Part shown: positions 37,231 through 48,691 of the stretch, in pieces
Numbering within the stretch: position 1 is the stretch's first letter
How the letters are laid out: every line of letters starts with the position of its first letter
Source of the DNA: Colius striatus
Taxonomy: Eukaryota; Chordata; Aves; Coliiformes; Coliidae
Direction: 5' to 3'
Length of the DNA: 64,000 nt
Assembly (NCBI RefSeq): GCF_028858725.1
Contig: NC_084760.1
Location: 79,366,367-79,430,366, forward strand
The notes under the pieces: model-generated
Seen by the model: only the letters and a program-made list of their open reading frames with translations
Told to the model about the DNA's origin: nothing
The model's database searches: none
Program-made: the position numbers and the translations under genes

Positions 37231-40200
37231 CCTGCCCACGGATGCCAGCGTTTATCAGAAACCGGGCACTTTTCAGACAACAGGGAAGCTTAAACGCACA
37301 GCATATAAAATTAACAGGTAGTATTCCACCTCCTTGTCGTTCTCAGCTGCTGGTACTCGGCTCTATTCAGAATACAGGTTTCCTTTGTTCAAGTGTAGCG
37401 GTGTGCTTTCCAGTCTCTTGACAATCAAGTCTATATTCTGCTTTCCCCAGTAGAGAGAACCTCCTGCCTTCTGTAGGAATGTAGGCTTGTCGCTACATGA
37501 CCATTAATTTCTACAGTACTGCATGAAGCTAAGTTTAGACCCTCCAAGTGTCAAAGCAATACATGCTATTTAATGACATGCTCCCTTGGAAGAAGTAAAA
37601 ATAGCGTTGCCTGTAACCAATGAGAACGTAAAATAATTTCAAGAGTTTTTACATCCAAAATCTTTTAACATCTGTTGCACGTGAAAAGAATCTGCATTCT
37701 TTTTCTTTAGCAGTTTATTCTTGGATTTCATAACAGAATACTGATTTTAATCAGTTCTTGGTATAGCAAGCAGCAGCTCTTTTTTTTTTTTTTGTAGAAA
37801 AAAAATCCCCATACCTTGCCCACTTCATGATACTGCCATAACTATTTTTGGAGGTGCCAGTGTCTTTCTTACTGCTTTCCTCTTTATTACCTCATCATCT
37901 ATCACATTGTCTACACTTTGTCAAGTACATTAAAAAAAACCAACCATGAGTCATTCCAAGATTGGTAGACATGCTTAGAATAAGTTTTGAATACTAAGCC
38001 AAAAACCCTTAGCAGAGCCTGCTCCTCCTTGTGTAGTTATTCATAGAACTACATGTATGCACACCCTTTGACTTGTCCATCTGATCTATGAACTATCGCA
38101 GTTTTAACTGAATTTCATACAACTAGGTCCATAATTTTTCCAGTCACATCTGTATTTTGTAATGAAACAAGTCTGACTGAGACACTGTATGATGATATGA
38201 AAGCCCGGTTACATGCTTGTAAAATGCTGAGATTTTCCTTCGCAAGGCATTGGTCAGGACACTTCACATGATGTATCTGTATGGACGGAAAGAAAAATTC
38301 TAGATAATTTCACTGCTAGTCTAAGTAATCTTTCTACTCACACCCCAGTGAGAGAATCTGAATGGTAAAGATCTGCAGTTAGCACTTTGCACTTCAGTTG
38401 AGCTTTACTTCAAGTTCCTGTTTCAGAATACCAGCAGCAGAAGGGATGTATACAATAGAGGCAGTTTAACCATTAAATCCTATGTAAACTGCAATCAGCT
38501 GAGTGTTTTGGCTCATTGGTATAGCTCTCATGCTTCTTGGCACTATGCTCATCCTAACTTCAGGAGATCTCATACTGAAGTTACACTACAGTAGTCTTCA
38601 AAAATTAAGAGTTCTCCTAATTCCACTCCAATGTATTCTGTTTTTAAAGTAGGGTGAAGTTTCATGAGTCAGGTGAACCAACCTAACTTTCTGCTAAAAT
38701 GCACAGCTTTATTGTCTTGAACTGGCTACTCATTTCTGCTTAATAAGTTTGGCATAAAACTAACCTAGCGTTCAAGAAAATCTTTGCCACTTTATTAAAC
38801 TGAATTACCCTGCTTGGGGCAGGGGTGCAATGACAAAATGCTCACATCTCAGAGGAAGAAGACTATGACATGTGGTGCCAACTATTAAGACAGCTCACTT
38901 AACTCAGGAGACCTCACTCCAAACAGCAGTAACTATATTGTCCCTCTCAAAATGGCCTAACCTACAGGAGAATTATCCAATGCACAAATGACAGGGAAGA
39001 GGCTAGGTATTAGTTCTGGAAGAATAGGAGGGCAGAAATAAAGAATGCAACCATGAACCAGCAGTGTTTATTGTTTCAGAAAAAAAAAAAAAAGGCAACT
39101 TAGAAATACTCAAGAAGAGTAATAATCTATTGCACCACCTAATGCACAGTACCTATGGAAACTGTAGAAACCAGCCAGAAAACACAGAAATGACAATTTA
39201 AAATATCAGGTTTGCTTTACATAAACAAAAAAACTGAAAAAAAACCCTCCAATTTTTGAGTTATTATGTCTACCTACCTACCTTCCAATGAACTTACGAT
39301 TGCTTGCAAGTCTCTAGGGGTTATTAAGCAGAGCAGTAGTTCTCATACTCCTTTTTCCAACACCTAAGGCTCAGATGAAGCAATCTATTTTACTCATTTC
39401 CAAGGATAAACAAAGTATATTAGATTAAGTTTTATGAATTATTTTTCATGTAGAGCTCTGTAAAATTTTTTCTATATGTTGCCTTAAGATGAGGCAGACA
39501 ATTAAGGATTTTTCAGATAAGGAGATGGGACAGCAACCACATTTAAGTCATGAACACCTACATAAGCATAGTAGAAATCAAAAGCAATACTTTCGATATT
39601 TCTCTTAATTTATAAGCCAGGGAGTTACTGACAGTTACTATTAACTGTGAACATTATTAAAACATCCTGCTAATCAAATAATGTAGTTTTCTCCACTACT
39701 GTAATCCCAATTCATATTTGCCAGATTTCTTCTCAAAAGAGAACCCACAAGCCTTTCAGTTATCTAGAATTCAACAACTAGCAAAGCAATACATTATAAC
39801 ACTTCAAAATTATTTTAATAATTATTGCAATGATATTACACTATTTAATAGTCATATAACTGAGGACTTGTCAGAAGTTCAGTGCTACCTGAACCACATT
39901 AAGACAGGGCAGTAGATTATTTTCCTTGTTGGAAGGAACAACAGGACTTGAAAACTTCACATAGCTTACACTGTTTGTAAAAGATGAACAAAATCAAATC
40001 AGATAATTTGTGTAACATGTGTAAAAGTTAACATTCTCCTGCTGTTTACAGGTATTTGAGTAACCGTCACTCATTTTGAGAGGGCAAATCAAAATGTCTA
40101 TTAGCACGACTCTTGTTTCCAGTACTTTTTCACTAATTTCCTAATGCAGAAAGTACAGAGCATTTAAGTTAAATATAGCTCCGGCCTTTCAGTGAAGCAG

Positions 40201-40911
40201 AAATTATGACCAAGTTCTTTCTAGTGTTTGAAGACACAAGAAGGATCCACTGTGAGTAAGCAATTATGAGAACTTTTATCTTGGTTGTCAATCTGCTGCT
40301 GGAAGCTGAAAGACTGAATTCTTCCTGCTGGACTGATTTATTGCCTCCACAAAGGTTGTCATTCAAGGCACAGCTGTTTACGGCTGCTCCTTGAAAACTT
40401 TTGCCTAGCATAATTTAAGAAAGCTTAGGACTGTAATAAATATGCTACTACTCAAAGTCAGTCTGACATTTTATTTTCTAGTATACAAGATAGAGGATGA
40501 AGCTTTCAGAATCTATTGACTTCATTAAAAAAATATTCTTCCTTGTTGAAGCTCAGCAGTAGTGATACAGAATTATTTTGTTCTTAGTTTCCATCTACAT
40601 AGTGTTAATTTCTGGTCACATCTTTGACAATGTTTAGTGAAATATTAATAAAAATCAATGTTCAAGAGGAGAATCTGTGAATGGTCTTCCAAAAAAAAAA
40701 AAAGTTGAGTATTCCTAATTTGAAACAAATTGCAGTGGCATCACAGGAAAAGAAAATATTAATTCAAGTACACTGAGTTCCCAAGGGATAATTTTAGAGG
40801 AGACTCTGAACATGACTGATTCCTCTACATTAAGCAAGTATTTCACAAACATTGTTACAGATTTTCTCCAAGGGACTGAAAGCATGTCTTATGTAACAGA
40901 CTTCATTCAAA
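37231..40911. other. Intergenic region between BTBD9 promoter and GLO1 3-prime end
   Basis: Mostly AT-rich and without convincing open frames. It should include the GLO1 3-prime UTR at its right side. A 14-base poly-T lies at 37780-37793. A faintly tRNA-like stretch at about 38510-38575 is noted as a weak observation. No CR1 copy was recognised. Confidence 0.7.
40470..40475 (-). terminator. GLO1: Candidate GLO1 polyadenylation signal
   Basis: TTTATT on the plus strand is AATAAA on the minus strand, 437 bases past the GLO1 stop codon. A second AATAAA lies at 40337-40342. Either could end the message; sequence alone does not choose between them. Confidence 0.3.
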
Positions 40912-41000
40912 CTAAGTAAGAGTCGCCATGTGGTTAGGATTCAAAATCTCAATCCAGTAGCCATCAGGATCCTGAACAAATGCAATTCCTTTCATTTTAC
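40912..41000 (-). CDS. GLO1: GLO1 exon 6 coding part (residues 155-183 and stop)
   Basis: Acceptor CAATAG; TAG stop at 40914-40912. Encodes [20 protein letters not shown] and PNHMATLT, with zinc ligand Glu172. Confidence 0.97.
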
Positions 41001-44000
41001 CTATTGGAAAATAAAACAAAAACAAGATAAAGTTAAGACTACATTATTAGTTCTTAATATCAAATATGACTACTTTGAAAAGTATTTTTCCTTTTCTTAT
41101 TTTGCATGAGAATTTGTTCAAATTTAGAGAGCTAATTCTGAAAACATCCAGATTAGTTTTTAATCAGCATTAGGTCTTTGTATGCTCAATTGTCTGTCTT
41201 CCTATCCACAAAGCTGTAGTTCAAAGTCTGTCTTTTGTTGACTGAAGTTTGCTGTATGTGCCCCTTTAAGTGTTCATCCTTCAGATTTGGAATGATATTT
41301 TTTGTGCTCCAAGATACTTTCTTGAACTGATATTGCTAGTATAAAATCCAGTGCTCCTCGACCCTGCTTATATCCCATCATTCCTGCATCAACACTGAAA
41401 TTTATGTTTTGTGAAGTTACATCTGCATCACTTCATAAAATAGAGAAATGGAGTGCAGGAATGTTTTAAATTTTATTGTTGGAAAAAGTATTAACACAGG
41501 GTCCCTAAAGTTCTCTAGTTGTTGGCTATTACTAGAAACGTATTACCCTGCTTTCCAAGAAGATCTACAAAACAATATATTAAAGACAAGGAAAAAAAAA
41601 AACTTGACTTGCATTTCTCATAAAGACTTACCATCATCTGGTTTCTTCACAAATTTCACTCCTAGTTCTTCAAACCTCTTACAAGCTTTATTGACATCAG
41701 GGACAGCAATTCCAATGTGTCCTGGCCAACAAGGTAAAAAGAGTGAAGTACACTGTAAGTACTGCTGTAAGTATTTCTAGGAAAAATTTTGCTCAGCATT
41801 TCAACTTGTGCAAAAAAGTTTACATGCTGTAGTTCACATAACACATGAGTGTACACAAGAAAAACATTGCCTCCAGAAAGAGGAGCATTTGGTGTATTAA
41901 CATTATCCTCCTTCAAAAAATTAGCTTTTTGATAATGCCTTTTAAAATAAGAACTAAAATATACCATATTGTTTAAATGAGAATATCATCTAGAGTAGGA
42001 AAAAATAAGATTTTCAATCAAATTGTTTTATCTGTATTTCCATTCTTGAAGCATGCCCAAACATGATTTTGTTGTATTTGCTCCATTCAACACTACAATG
42101 AGTTTATTGTTAATGCTGTATTTGCAGAGACTAACACTAGCACTATGCAAGGCCTGAGTTTACAAATCAATTCATAAGCTTTAAATATCAAGTGTCAAGA
42201 TTGACTATGAAACCTACTTCACAAGCCAGTGACCTTTCAAGCACTCAAAATATCAAATGGAGCCACATAAATACTGTCCTCAGTGCTACACAGAATTTTC
42301 CTTCTAGCTTACAATGGGTAACCAGTGGATTATAAAATAGAAATCCAAGTGTTCTTCAGTAGTTATTAATACCAAGTGCTTACCTGCTGAAGGATTAGAT
42401 TCTTTACAAAGAAGTGTAACTGTGGCTCATAACTCTGAAATACATTTGTTACCTATTTTCACAGCATAGATGGTGAAAGGAGACAAAGGGTAAGATGCAA
42501 TTTCTCTTCTTTCTAGTGCTAGTACATTTTCTTCCAAGTAACCTACTAAAAAAACTCTTCATCCATACAAGTTTAAAATATGTTCTCATTAAAAAAAAAT
42601 TACAGAATATTCCTACCCAATAACCTGTGCACAGACGTTATATAGATGTATTCTAAAAAATAATTTGAAACTCAGTTTTTCCCTATTTCGGAGAGAAAAA
42701 AAAAAGAAAAAGTAATCACAATAAACCACAGCTTAAAAAGTACACAGACAAAACTAGAGACCTACCAAATCCCCGGGGATCTGAATTGCCATTGTGGTAA
42801 GACTGATTTTCATCATTTTCAGTGCCCCAGTTGCTGTAAGAAGTAGTTACATGTTGAGGAAAAATACCACAAATTAACAAATCCTGAACATTCTGTTTCC
42901 TCGGGAGGAAAAGTTGCATCTCCTAAGGAACTAGAGAATTTCAGTTACTGGCTGCACTTGTTCAACTACCATGATTTTCCCTAGTCACGGGTACTAGGGA
43001 TAACCTTGGGGCTAATCCAGTCATGTTCACAGCCCTCTGCTAGTATTCAGGTTCTACATTTGAATGAGGCAGAGACACTTTTATTTCCTTCGGGTTTGAG
43101 AGAAATTTGTGCTGCATTAGCCACTTTATCTATCTATCTCTGGGGAACAGCAAGGGTAGCAAGTCCTGAAGCTGAGAAAGACAGTTGCACAATTACAACA
43201 TTTAGCAGCATTAACCAAATTGTCCTGTTTACAAGAAGTATGTGATAATACTACTGATTAGATCCCAAAAGCAATACTTACCCATTATTAGGGTGCCTTG
43301 GAGATCCAAGGGAATTCTGACTACATTGGGTTTTCCTATATTCTGTGGCTTCCCTACCCAGAAGGCATGCATAATGAAAAAATAGCCTGCATTATTTCAT
43401 ATTTATGTACTACTGTCCACCTAGCAATTTGAAAGAGCTCTGAAAAGAGAATGATTAAGCTTGCCAATTAACCAAGATCTCAACTGTATCTGAAAGCTAT
43501 ATGACAGGTGTTTCCAAAGTAAGGTTTACATTTTTTCTTCAAACCAACAGGATTTACACTAATCCACTTCTGTTTAATCACTGTTAACTAAATGTCCGCT
43601 CTCATTATACTAATACTTACTGTGTCAGTTCAAGTGTAGCTTTTCTAGAGAAGGTCCAAGCTGTCCTCTGAGTTTTATCTTTTGGGATATCATTTTTATC
43701 CTCGTACCCCAGGAAATAGAGTGAGAACTTCATTGTAGGAAAGTCAAACTTTTGAAGCAGTCTGAATGGCAACAAGCATTTCAAAATAGTAAGTTAAAAA
43801 AAAGTATAAATTAATGCATCGCAAATAAACCAAGATGCTTCCCCCATGGAAGAATTACTGCTGTGATTTGCCTTTCTGACTGTAATCTGCATCTTAAAAT
43901 AGCTACATCTTGAATTAGCAAATAGAAAAACTCAAGAATACATTACAAACCTACAAAAATTTGAAGAACCTGACAGAAGCCAAACTATCAGTAACTGAAT

Positions 44001-46346
44001 AGCAAACCTAGTACTAAGGCTCACATCTTGAGATTGCCACTCTACCTAGGAACATTTAGGCTAAGAGCACTAAGAACACTCTATTTGCCTAAAAACATCT
44101 TTATCTATTTTAAAATATCAACAAGAAATAAAAATATTTACTTTGAAACATTCATTCTGAGGAGCTCACTGGCACCAGACAAAGTTTAAGAACACAGCAG
44201 GATTAAAAAAAACCAACAAACGTACCTTTAGACAAAATATATTTACAATTGCAATAGCTAGGTCTAAAGATAAAATCCATTTCCAATACGACAATGTAAT
44301 CAACTGAAACATACTTGAGGTATACATTTTTATGTAAGATGTTGAACTGGAACAAGGAGGCATGAATTTCTTTTTCAGCTTACTAGGTATTTCTTTCTTG
44401 TTTTTTCATATCCAGATCTTTGCTGGTGTGGAAACAGTTTATTTTACTTTAGTCTGGACACCTTTCAAAATGTTTAAATAAAAATATGCTAGATTTTTTT
44501 TTTAAAATACCTTATTTAAAGTGTCAGCAATGTGCCCAGACCCTTAGCATAAATATATTAGGCTACCGCAGGGCCTCTGTCTCTTCAACAGCCTTCTCCA
44601 AAAGACTAAGTTTGGACCTTGTCTCCAGCTTCCATTGCCTTGGTTTCTTATGACAAGAGCTGGTCATAAGCCACCTCAGAAAACTAGTAGAAAACAATTT
44701 CCAGATTTATAGGAATGATTCCTGATTATAAGCAATCATAAAAGCTACCAATGAGCTGCAGGCTCAGTGAGGAGGAAGTAAGCAAGATAATTAATGACCT
44801 ATTTAAGAACAGACAACACTTCTAGTCAAGGACAGTATTAGTTCATGTGCAGTCAGGCTTTAGCTGTGCTGTGGGGGCTCTCAGAGACTGCCACTGTCCA
44901 ACTGGGCATCAGCTGATCGGCCAGCATTGTTTATGTAGTTATATCAATTAGTATAATTACATCAAAGTAACAAGAACTTTTATTTACAGAATAGTAGGAA
45001 AAAACAAACTTATTGTGGCATAAAACTTCTACTTACGTCATTCCAAGAACTCTTGTATAAAAATCCAGAGACTTCTTAGGATCCTTTACTCTTAACATTG
45101 TCTGCTGGAACAAATAATCCTGAGGGGAAAAAAGTTTATTGTTTATGCAATCAACTAAAATTTAAATATGGGCATTAGGATGCTTGTTAATAATGAATCT
45201 AAAACTAGCAAGTTTAGAAGTAACAGACAGACTAGTACATTAAATGTAAATAAAACCATTTGTCCTGATTCTATTGATTTGTCTTAAATATATATGCCTT
45301 TGTAACATAATGTTTAAAACAAATAAACAAAACCATCACTGTTATCGCTCCATATATATTATCAGAGGTATCTTTAAATGGTATCATTCATATCTTTATA
45401 ATTCTTTTATGGAGCTGTATTATAGAGCTGCACGTGAACCACTTTGCACAAAAGCACACCAGACACATGAATATTTGAGATTGGGCCTTACTGCAGAGAT
45501 TCAATTCCAATAAAACTAAACTCCTGAACTCATCATTTTTGTTACTCTATTGCACAGATGTAGAATTTCTGTCAAGCTTGATGACAACTTTGCAGGAAAA
45601 ATGGCCTGCAGTTCTTTAAAAGCATTTTCCTCAAGCTATGAGGTAACTTTATATACCAAGGGCTAATTAGAACTAAGTGGATGAAAAATCAACGGTAGGA
45701 CAGCCTTGACAGATGTAGAAAAAATGAAATGTTTGCCTGAATAAAAAAAAAAAAAAACCACTAAAAAACTTTGGGGATATTCTGTGAGATGTTTTTCTGC
45801 AAGACTGGTTGAATACTCGCGGCAGAGGCTGAGCGGGAGCTCGCTCTCCTCAACTCGCGCCTGATCCCCTCTCGGCACACCAGTATGAGCACCGACCTGG
45901 CGGGGTGCGCCACGGCAGGCCTGACCCCAGGGTGGAGCGGGGCGGAATGAGGACTCACAACGCCCGGCCCAGGGCATCCCCACTTCACCACGACCGAGAA
46001 ACCGAGCCGGGCTCGCCGATGCCGGGATGGTCACCCAGCACAAGGCGGGGACGTGCACCCTGAGCATCAGGGCAACTCGCCGACGAGCAATCCCCGGCCA
46101 CCTCTCTCGCTACCTCGCGCCGGGGCTCTTCCCTGCCCTATGCTGCCTCCCATCCGCCGCACGTCCGCCCAGCAAAGAACGACGAGGAGTAGCATGGGCG
46201 CCACTGCAGACCCCGCCAGCGCCACGGCAACACTGGGGCTCACTCGTCTCCCCCATCCACCCCACCTTCGTGCTGGCATCCGGTTCCGAGCAGGCGCCGT
46301 AGGCTGCCTCGTCGCTGAGACCGCTAAGCTCTGCTGGGGCCGCCAT
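40912..46346 (-). CDS. GLO1: GLO1, lactoylglutathione lyase (glyoxalase I), complete, six exons
   Basis: Six exons join in frame into a 183-residue protein (human 184). Glyoxalase I is a cytosolic zinc homodimer that turns the hemithioacetal of methylglyoxal and glutathione into S-lactoylglutathione, the first step of methylglyoxal detoxification. The four zinc ligands are present: Gln33, Glu99 (in ATLELTH), His126 (in GFGHIGIAV) and Glu172 (in DGYWIEIL), each one position before the Met-counted human site. All splice sites are GT-AG. The variable N-terminal 27 residues and the C-terminus (HMATLT) differ from mammals as expected. The gene lies tail toward the BTBD9 promoter and head-to-head with DNAH8. 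No breaks or missing residues; it should be functional. Confidence 0.98.
41001..42765 (-). other. GLO1: GLO1 introns 5 and 4 (either side of exon 5)
   Basis: Introns of 631 bases (41001-41631) and 1044 bases (41722-42765), AT-rich. No repeats or other genes recognised. Confidence 0.8.
41632..41721 (-). CDS. GLO1: GLO1 exon 5 (residues 125-155)
   Basis: Acceptor GGCCAG, donor GATG|GTAAGT. Encodes [20 protein letters not shown] and VKFVKKPDD, with zinc ligand His126. Confidence 0.97.
42766..42833 (-). CDS. GLO1: GLO1 exon 4 (residues 102-125)
   Basis: Acceptor TTACAG, donor TTTG|GTAGGT. Encodes [20 protein letters not shown] and GF, the conserved loop region of the enzyme. Confidence 0.97.
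42834..45036 (-). other. GLO1: GLO1 introns 3 and 2 (either side of exon 3)
   Basis: Introns of 787 bases (42834-43620) and 1275 bases (43762-45036). Nothing else recognised. Confidence 0.8.
43621..43761 (-). CDS. GLO1: GLO1 exon 3 (residues 55-102)
   Basis: Acceptor ATTCAG, donor CA|GTAAGT. Encodes [20 protein letters not shown] through SRKATLELT, with zinc ligand Glu99. Confidence 0.97.
45037..45119 (-). CDS. GLO1: GLO1 exon 2 (residues 28-55)
   Basis: Acceptor CCTCAG, donor AC|GTAAGT. Encodes [20 protein letters not shown] and YTRVLGM, with zinc ligand Gln33. Confidence 0.97.
45120..46265 (-). other. GLO1: GLO1 intron 1
   Basis: 1146 bases. Its exon-proximal half (about 45790-46265) is part of the GLO1 CpG island and holds long open frames on both strands that I judge compositional. 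The distal half is AT-rich. Confidence 0.8.
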
Positions 46347-46480
46347 GTCGGGAGCCGAGGAGGAGGAGCGGGAGGAGGCAAGACGCCCGCGCGAAGGCGG
46401 TGCTCCGCTCTTGCCCCGCCTGCACCGGAAGGCTGGCAGGCCGAGGCTCCTCGGAAGCTTTATCGAGGTTCTTGTGTTGC
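45790..46480. promoter_or_regulatory. GLO1: CpG island at GLO1 start
   Basis: CG-dense block covering exon 1, the start of intron 1 and the sequence just upstream of the ATG. A GC-box-like CCCCGCC near 46415 and an ETS-type CCGGAAG near 46424 sit about 70-80 bases upstream of the ATG. TATA-less housekeeping-type promoter, as expected for GLO1. Confidence 0.75.
46266..46346 (-). CDS. GLO1: GLO1 exon 1 coding part (residues 1-27)
   Basis: ATG at 46346-46344 gives [17 protein letters not shown] and ends ASTK at an AAG|GTGGGG donor. It lies in a CpG island; the length and the SDEAA and STK motifs match the human N-terminus (TDEAA, STK). Confidence 0.95.
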
Positions 46481-46499
46481 CTGTTCGTTGCTATAAGCA

Positions 46500-46975
46500 T
46501 TAGCGAGATGAGCCTTCCATATGATGGTCCGTCCCTCTAGCTGGCGCCCGCAGGTCGGGGGTACCATGCAAACGCCCGAGTAGACGTGGGGACTCTGCCC
46601 AGCTCCAACGGCATGGTGGCGTTCTTTTTGTGAATCTTTACGATTGCCGATATCTTAAGGGGGTTTGGAAACTTGGCCTTGCACCTTCAGCCCTGCTTAA
46701 ACATACACCCACAGTGCGCTTGTTCTGGTATCGAAAGATGTTCGTTTCTGCCGTTACTTTCAGGCTCTGGGAGATTTTGAGCAGCGTTTGACACCCCTCA
46801 GAGAGCCATGCAATGACATTTGGTATAAACAATTATTTCAAGTCGAGAAGAATAGACTTTTTTTCTTCCAAAAACTAAAATACGGGGGGGGGGGGGGGGG
46901 GGAAGTAACTCTTTAATAATTGACAGCACTTTAGCAATGCAGAATTCTGGTTGCTTTTAAGTAACTCCCATAGGC
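46500..46975. other. Spacer between GLO1 and DNAH8 CpG islands
   Basis: Intermediate-GC spacer with the 19-base G run at 46884-46902. No open frame or repeat recognised otherwise. Confidence 0.6.
46884..46902 (+). repeat. Poly-G run of 19 bases
   Basis: Nineteen consecutive G on the plus strand between the divergent promoters. Long G runs are rare, can form quadruplexes and are prone to length error in sequencing. Confidence 0.9.
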
Positions 46976-47460
46976 ACATTTACAGCCGAGCCCCGAGCAA
47001 GAGCATGTACAGTATTAAGCCGTGCGCATCTCTGCTTACAGCTCCTCGGTGCCCCACACGATCCTTAGCTACAACTGCGGTTCGCGTGTTACTTTAAGCT
47101 GGGCCTGCGCCAGGTGGCGGCGGCTACGGCTCGGACCCAGCGCCTGTGGCTCACGGGCAGGGAGAGCGCGCGAGCCGCAGGAGCGAGCAGCGCTGCAGCC
47201 GTTACAAGCGCCCGCGAACGCCCGCTAACGGCTCCTGGTATCACATCGGGCTGCCTCCGCTCCGCCGCGCTCTGCAGTCCCCGCACCGCGGCAGAAAGTT
47301 CGGCTGTGGCCGGGCTGGCACAGAGGAATCCCCAGCTACGAAAGGGCTGTCGCAGAGGAGGAATCTTCCCCCCGCAACTCTCCCCCGCCTCCGCCCGTGC
47401 GCGGCGGTCGTTGGAAGCGCTCGTCCTCTTCTGAGGGAACAAGTGGGTGATGGTTATGCT
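46975..47460 (+). promoter_or_regulatory. DNAH8: CpG island, probable DNAH8 promoter and 5-prime UTR exon
   Basis: CG-dense block 630-1100 bases from the GLO1 ATG and about 0.9 kb before the first DNAH8 coding exon. A plausible plus-strand donor CCAG|GTCAGTG follows base 47511. A 213-codon open frame at 47146-47787 crosses the island and this donor; its composition shifts where the island ends, so I regard it as not coding. Exact start site unknown. Confidence 0.55.
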
Positions 47461-48045
47461 GATAGGGGGCTGCGCTCTTCTCACTGCCTTGTGAGGCATA
47501 GTTCTAGCCAGGTCAGTGAGATTTTTAGCCTGCATCTCTCTGCTAAAGCAGAAGTGCCGGTTAAGGCACTTAAGCTTTTGAGAAGAGAGAAGTCAGTATC
47601 CTTTATATTGTATGCTTGCAATCATCTAACTCTCCTCCCCTCCCTCAACTCGTCCTCCTTCTACCTAAGATATTCCACTCTGTTCCACTTCTCTTGCTTG
47701 AACATGTCCTATAGACAAGGTTTATGGCACCCTGGAGGAGTGGGAAGTTTTAACAGAAAAGCACATGTACTGTTGCAAATAGGATAGGTAGCCAGCTGTA
47801 GTTCTTGCTGGGTTTTGGAACGTGTGAAAATCTCAACTAAGCCACCAAACATCTTGACAACAGGTGCTTAGAGAGTCAGGGAGGATACCAAATGTAGGTT
47901 TCGTTTTTAAAGAAAGCTGTGAGAAGCCTGCCTCTGTCATCTTAGGCTTTAGGGTAAGATTTCAACTTCAAGAGAACCAGTATTAATATATTTAATGTTA
48001 TTTTTTAAGACAGAAAGATATTAATGCCACAAAATACGAACATAC

Positions 48046-48116
48046 GAAAGGGGGGTTGGACTAGATGATCTCTAAAGGTCCCTTCCAACATATAAGATTC
48101 CGTGATTCTGTGATAT
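48046..48116 (+). mobile_element. Short CR1 3-prime tail
   Basis: GGGGGGTTGGACTAGATGAT followed by CTCTAAAGGTCCCTTCCAAC and ending GATTCCGTGATTCTGTGA: the terminal 70 bases of CR1, fairly young-looking. Lies about 285 bases before the first DNAH8 coding exon. Confidence 0.95.
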
Positions 48117-48400
48117 TTTAAAATATTATTTTTTTAAAAAATCTTTCTGTAATCACCTTTAGCCTGACATTTGTAACCTATCATTAAATGTGTATCAATG
48201 TCAATTATTTTAAGAACTTTAAGAGGACTTGATGAGACTATTAAATTTATACACCTGAGAAGTCAGTTTTGAAATGCTGTTGTTTTTCATGTTTTATTTC
48301 CTACCTTGCTCATCCTTACTGTTTCCTTGAACGAATAGACTTGAAAAATCTGGATTGTTATAAACACTTTTTTTTTTTTTTTCAAGTTTCAGATTTCAGC

Positions 48401-48691
48401 ATGGAGAGGGTACAAAAAAATAATAAAGAAAGTTCAAAAGCTGAAGAAGGTGCTGGGCCCAGCCTTGTTACCATAAACAGAGCTAACAGTCCTAATCTCA
48501 CTGTAGAGAGTTGTGTTCCTGCTTCTCTTACACCAGAAGATGCTGTGGCCAGATCTGTTCGCCAGACTCGACAACTAGCAAGCTTTTCCTCTTCTGAAGA
48601 ATCTCTTTCTATTGCAAGCCGAAGGTTGTCTAGATTTTCCCGGAGTGCTAGTGGACTTCTGTCCTTGCAAGAAGCTCTAAAAGAAAGACAG
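48401..48691 (+). CDS. DNAH8: DNAH8 first recognised coding exon (residues 1-97)
   Basis: A long T tract followed by CAAG, TTTCAG and ATTTCAG offers three acceptors at 48386-48399; all keep the ATG at 48401. Encodes a charged head and [20 protein letters not shown], rich in R-x-x-S sites, ending LKERQ at a CAG|GTTTAG donor. Open frame continues upstream into the intron, so an upstream in-frame exon is possible. Confidence 0.85.

Noticed and set aside
36208-37280. Several overlapping open frames on both strands of the BTBD9 CpG island
   Set aside because: Overlap in many frames and both strands is typical of CpG islands; none resembles a known protein and none fits the splice structure.
45663-46496. 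Open frames on both strands around GLO1 exon 1
   Set aside because: Compositional shadows of the GLO1 island; only the 27-codon exon 1 frame continues into the conserved protein.
47146-47787. 213-codon open frame across the DNAH8 CpG island
   Set aside because: GC-rich low-stop composition, a probable splice donor within it, shift to unrelated AT-rich sequence, no recognisable domain.
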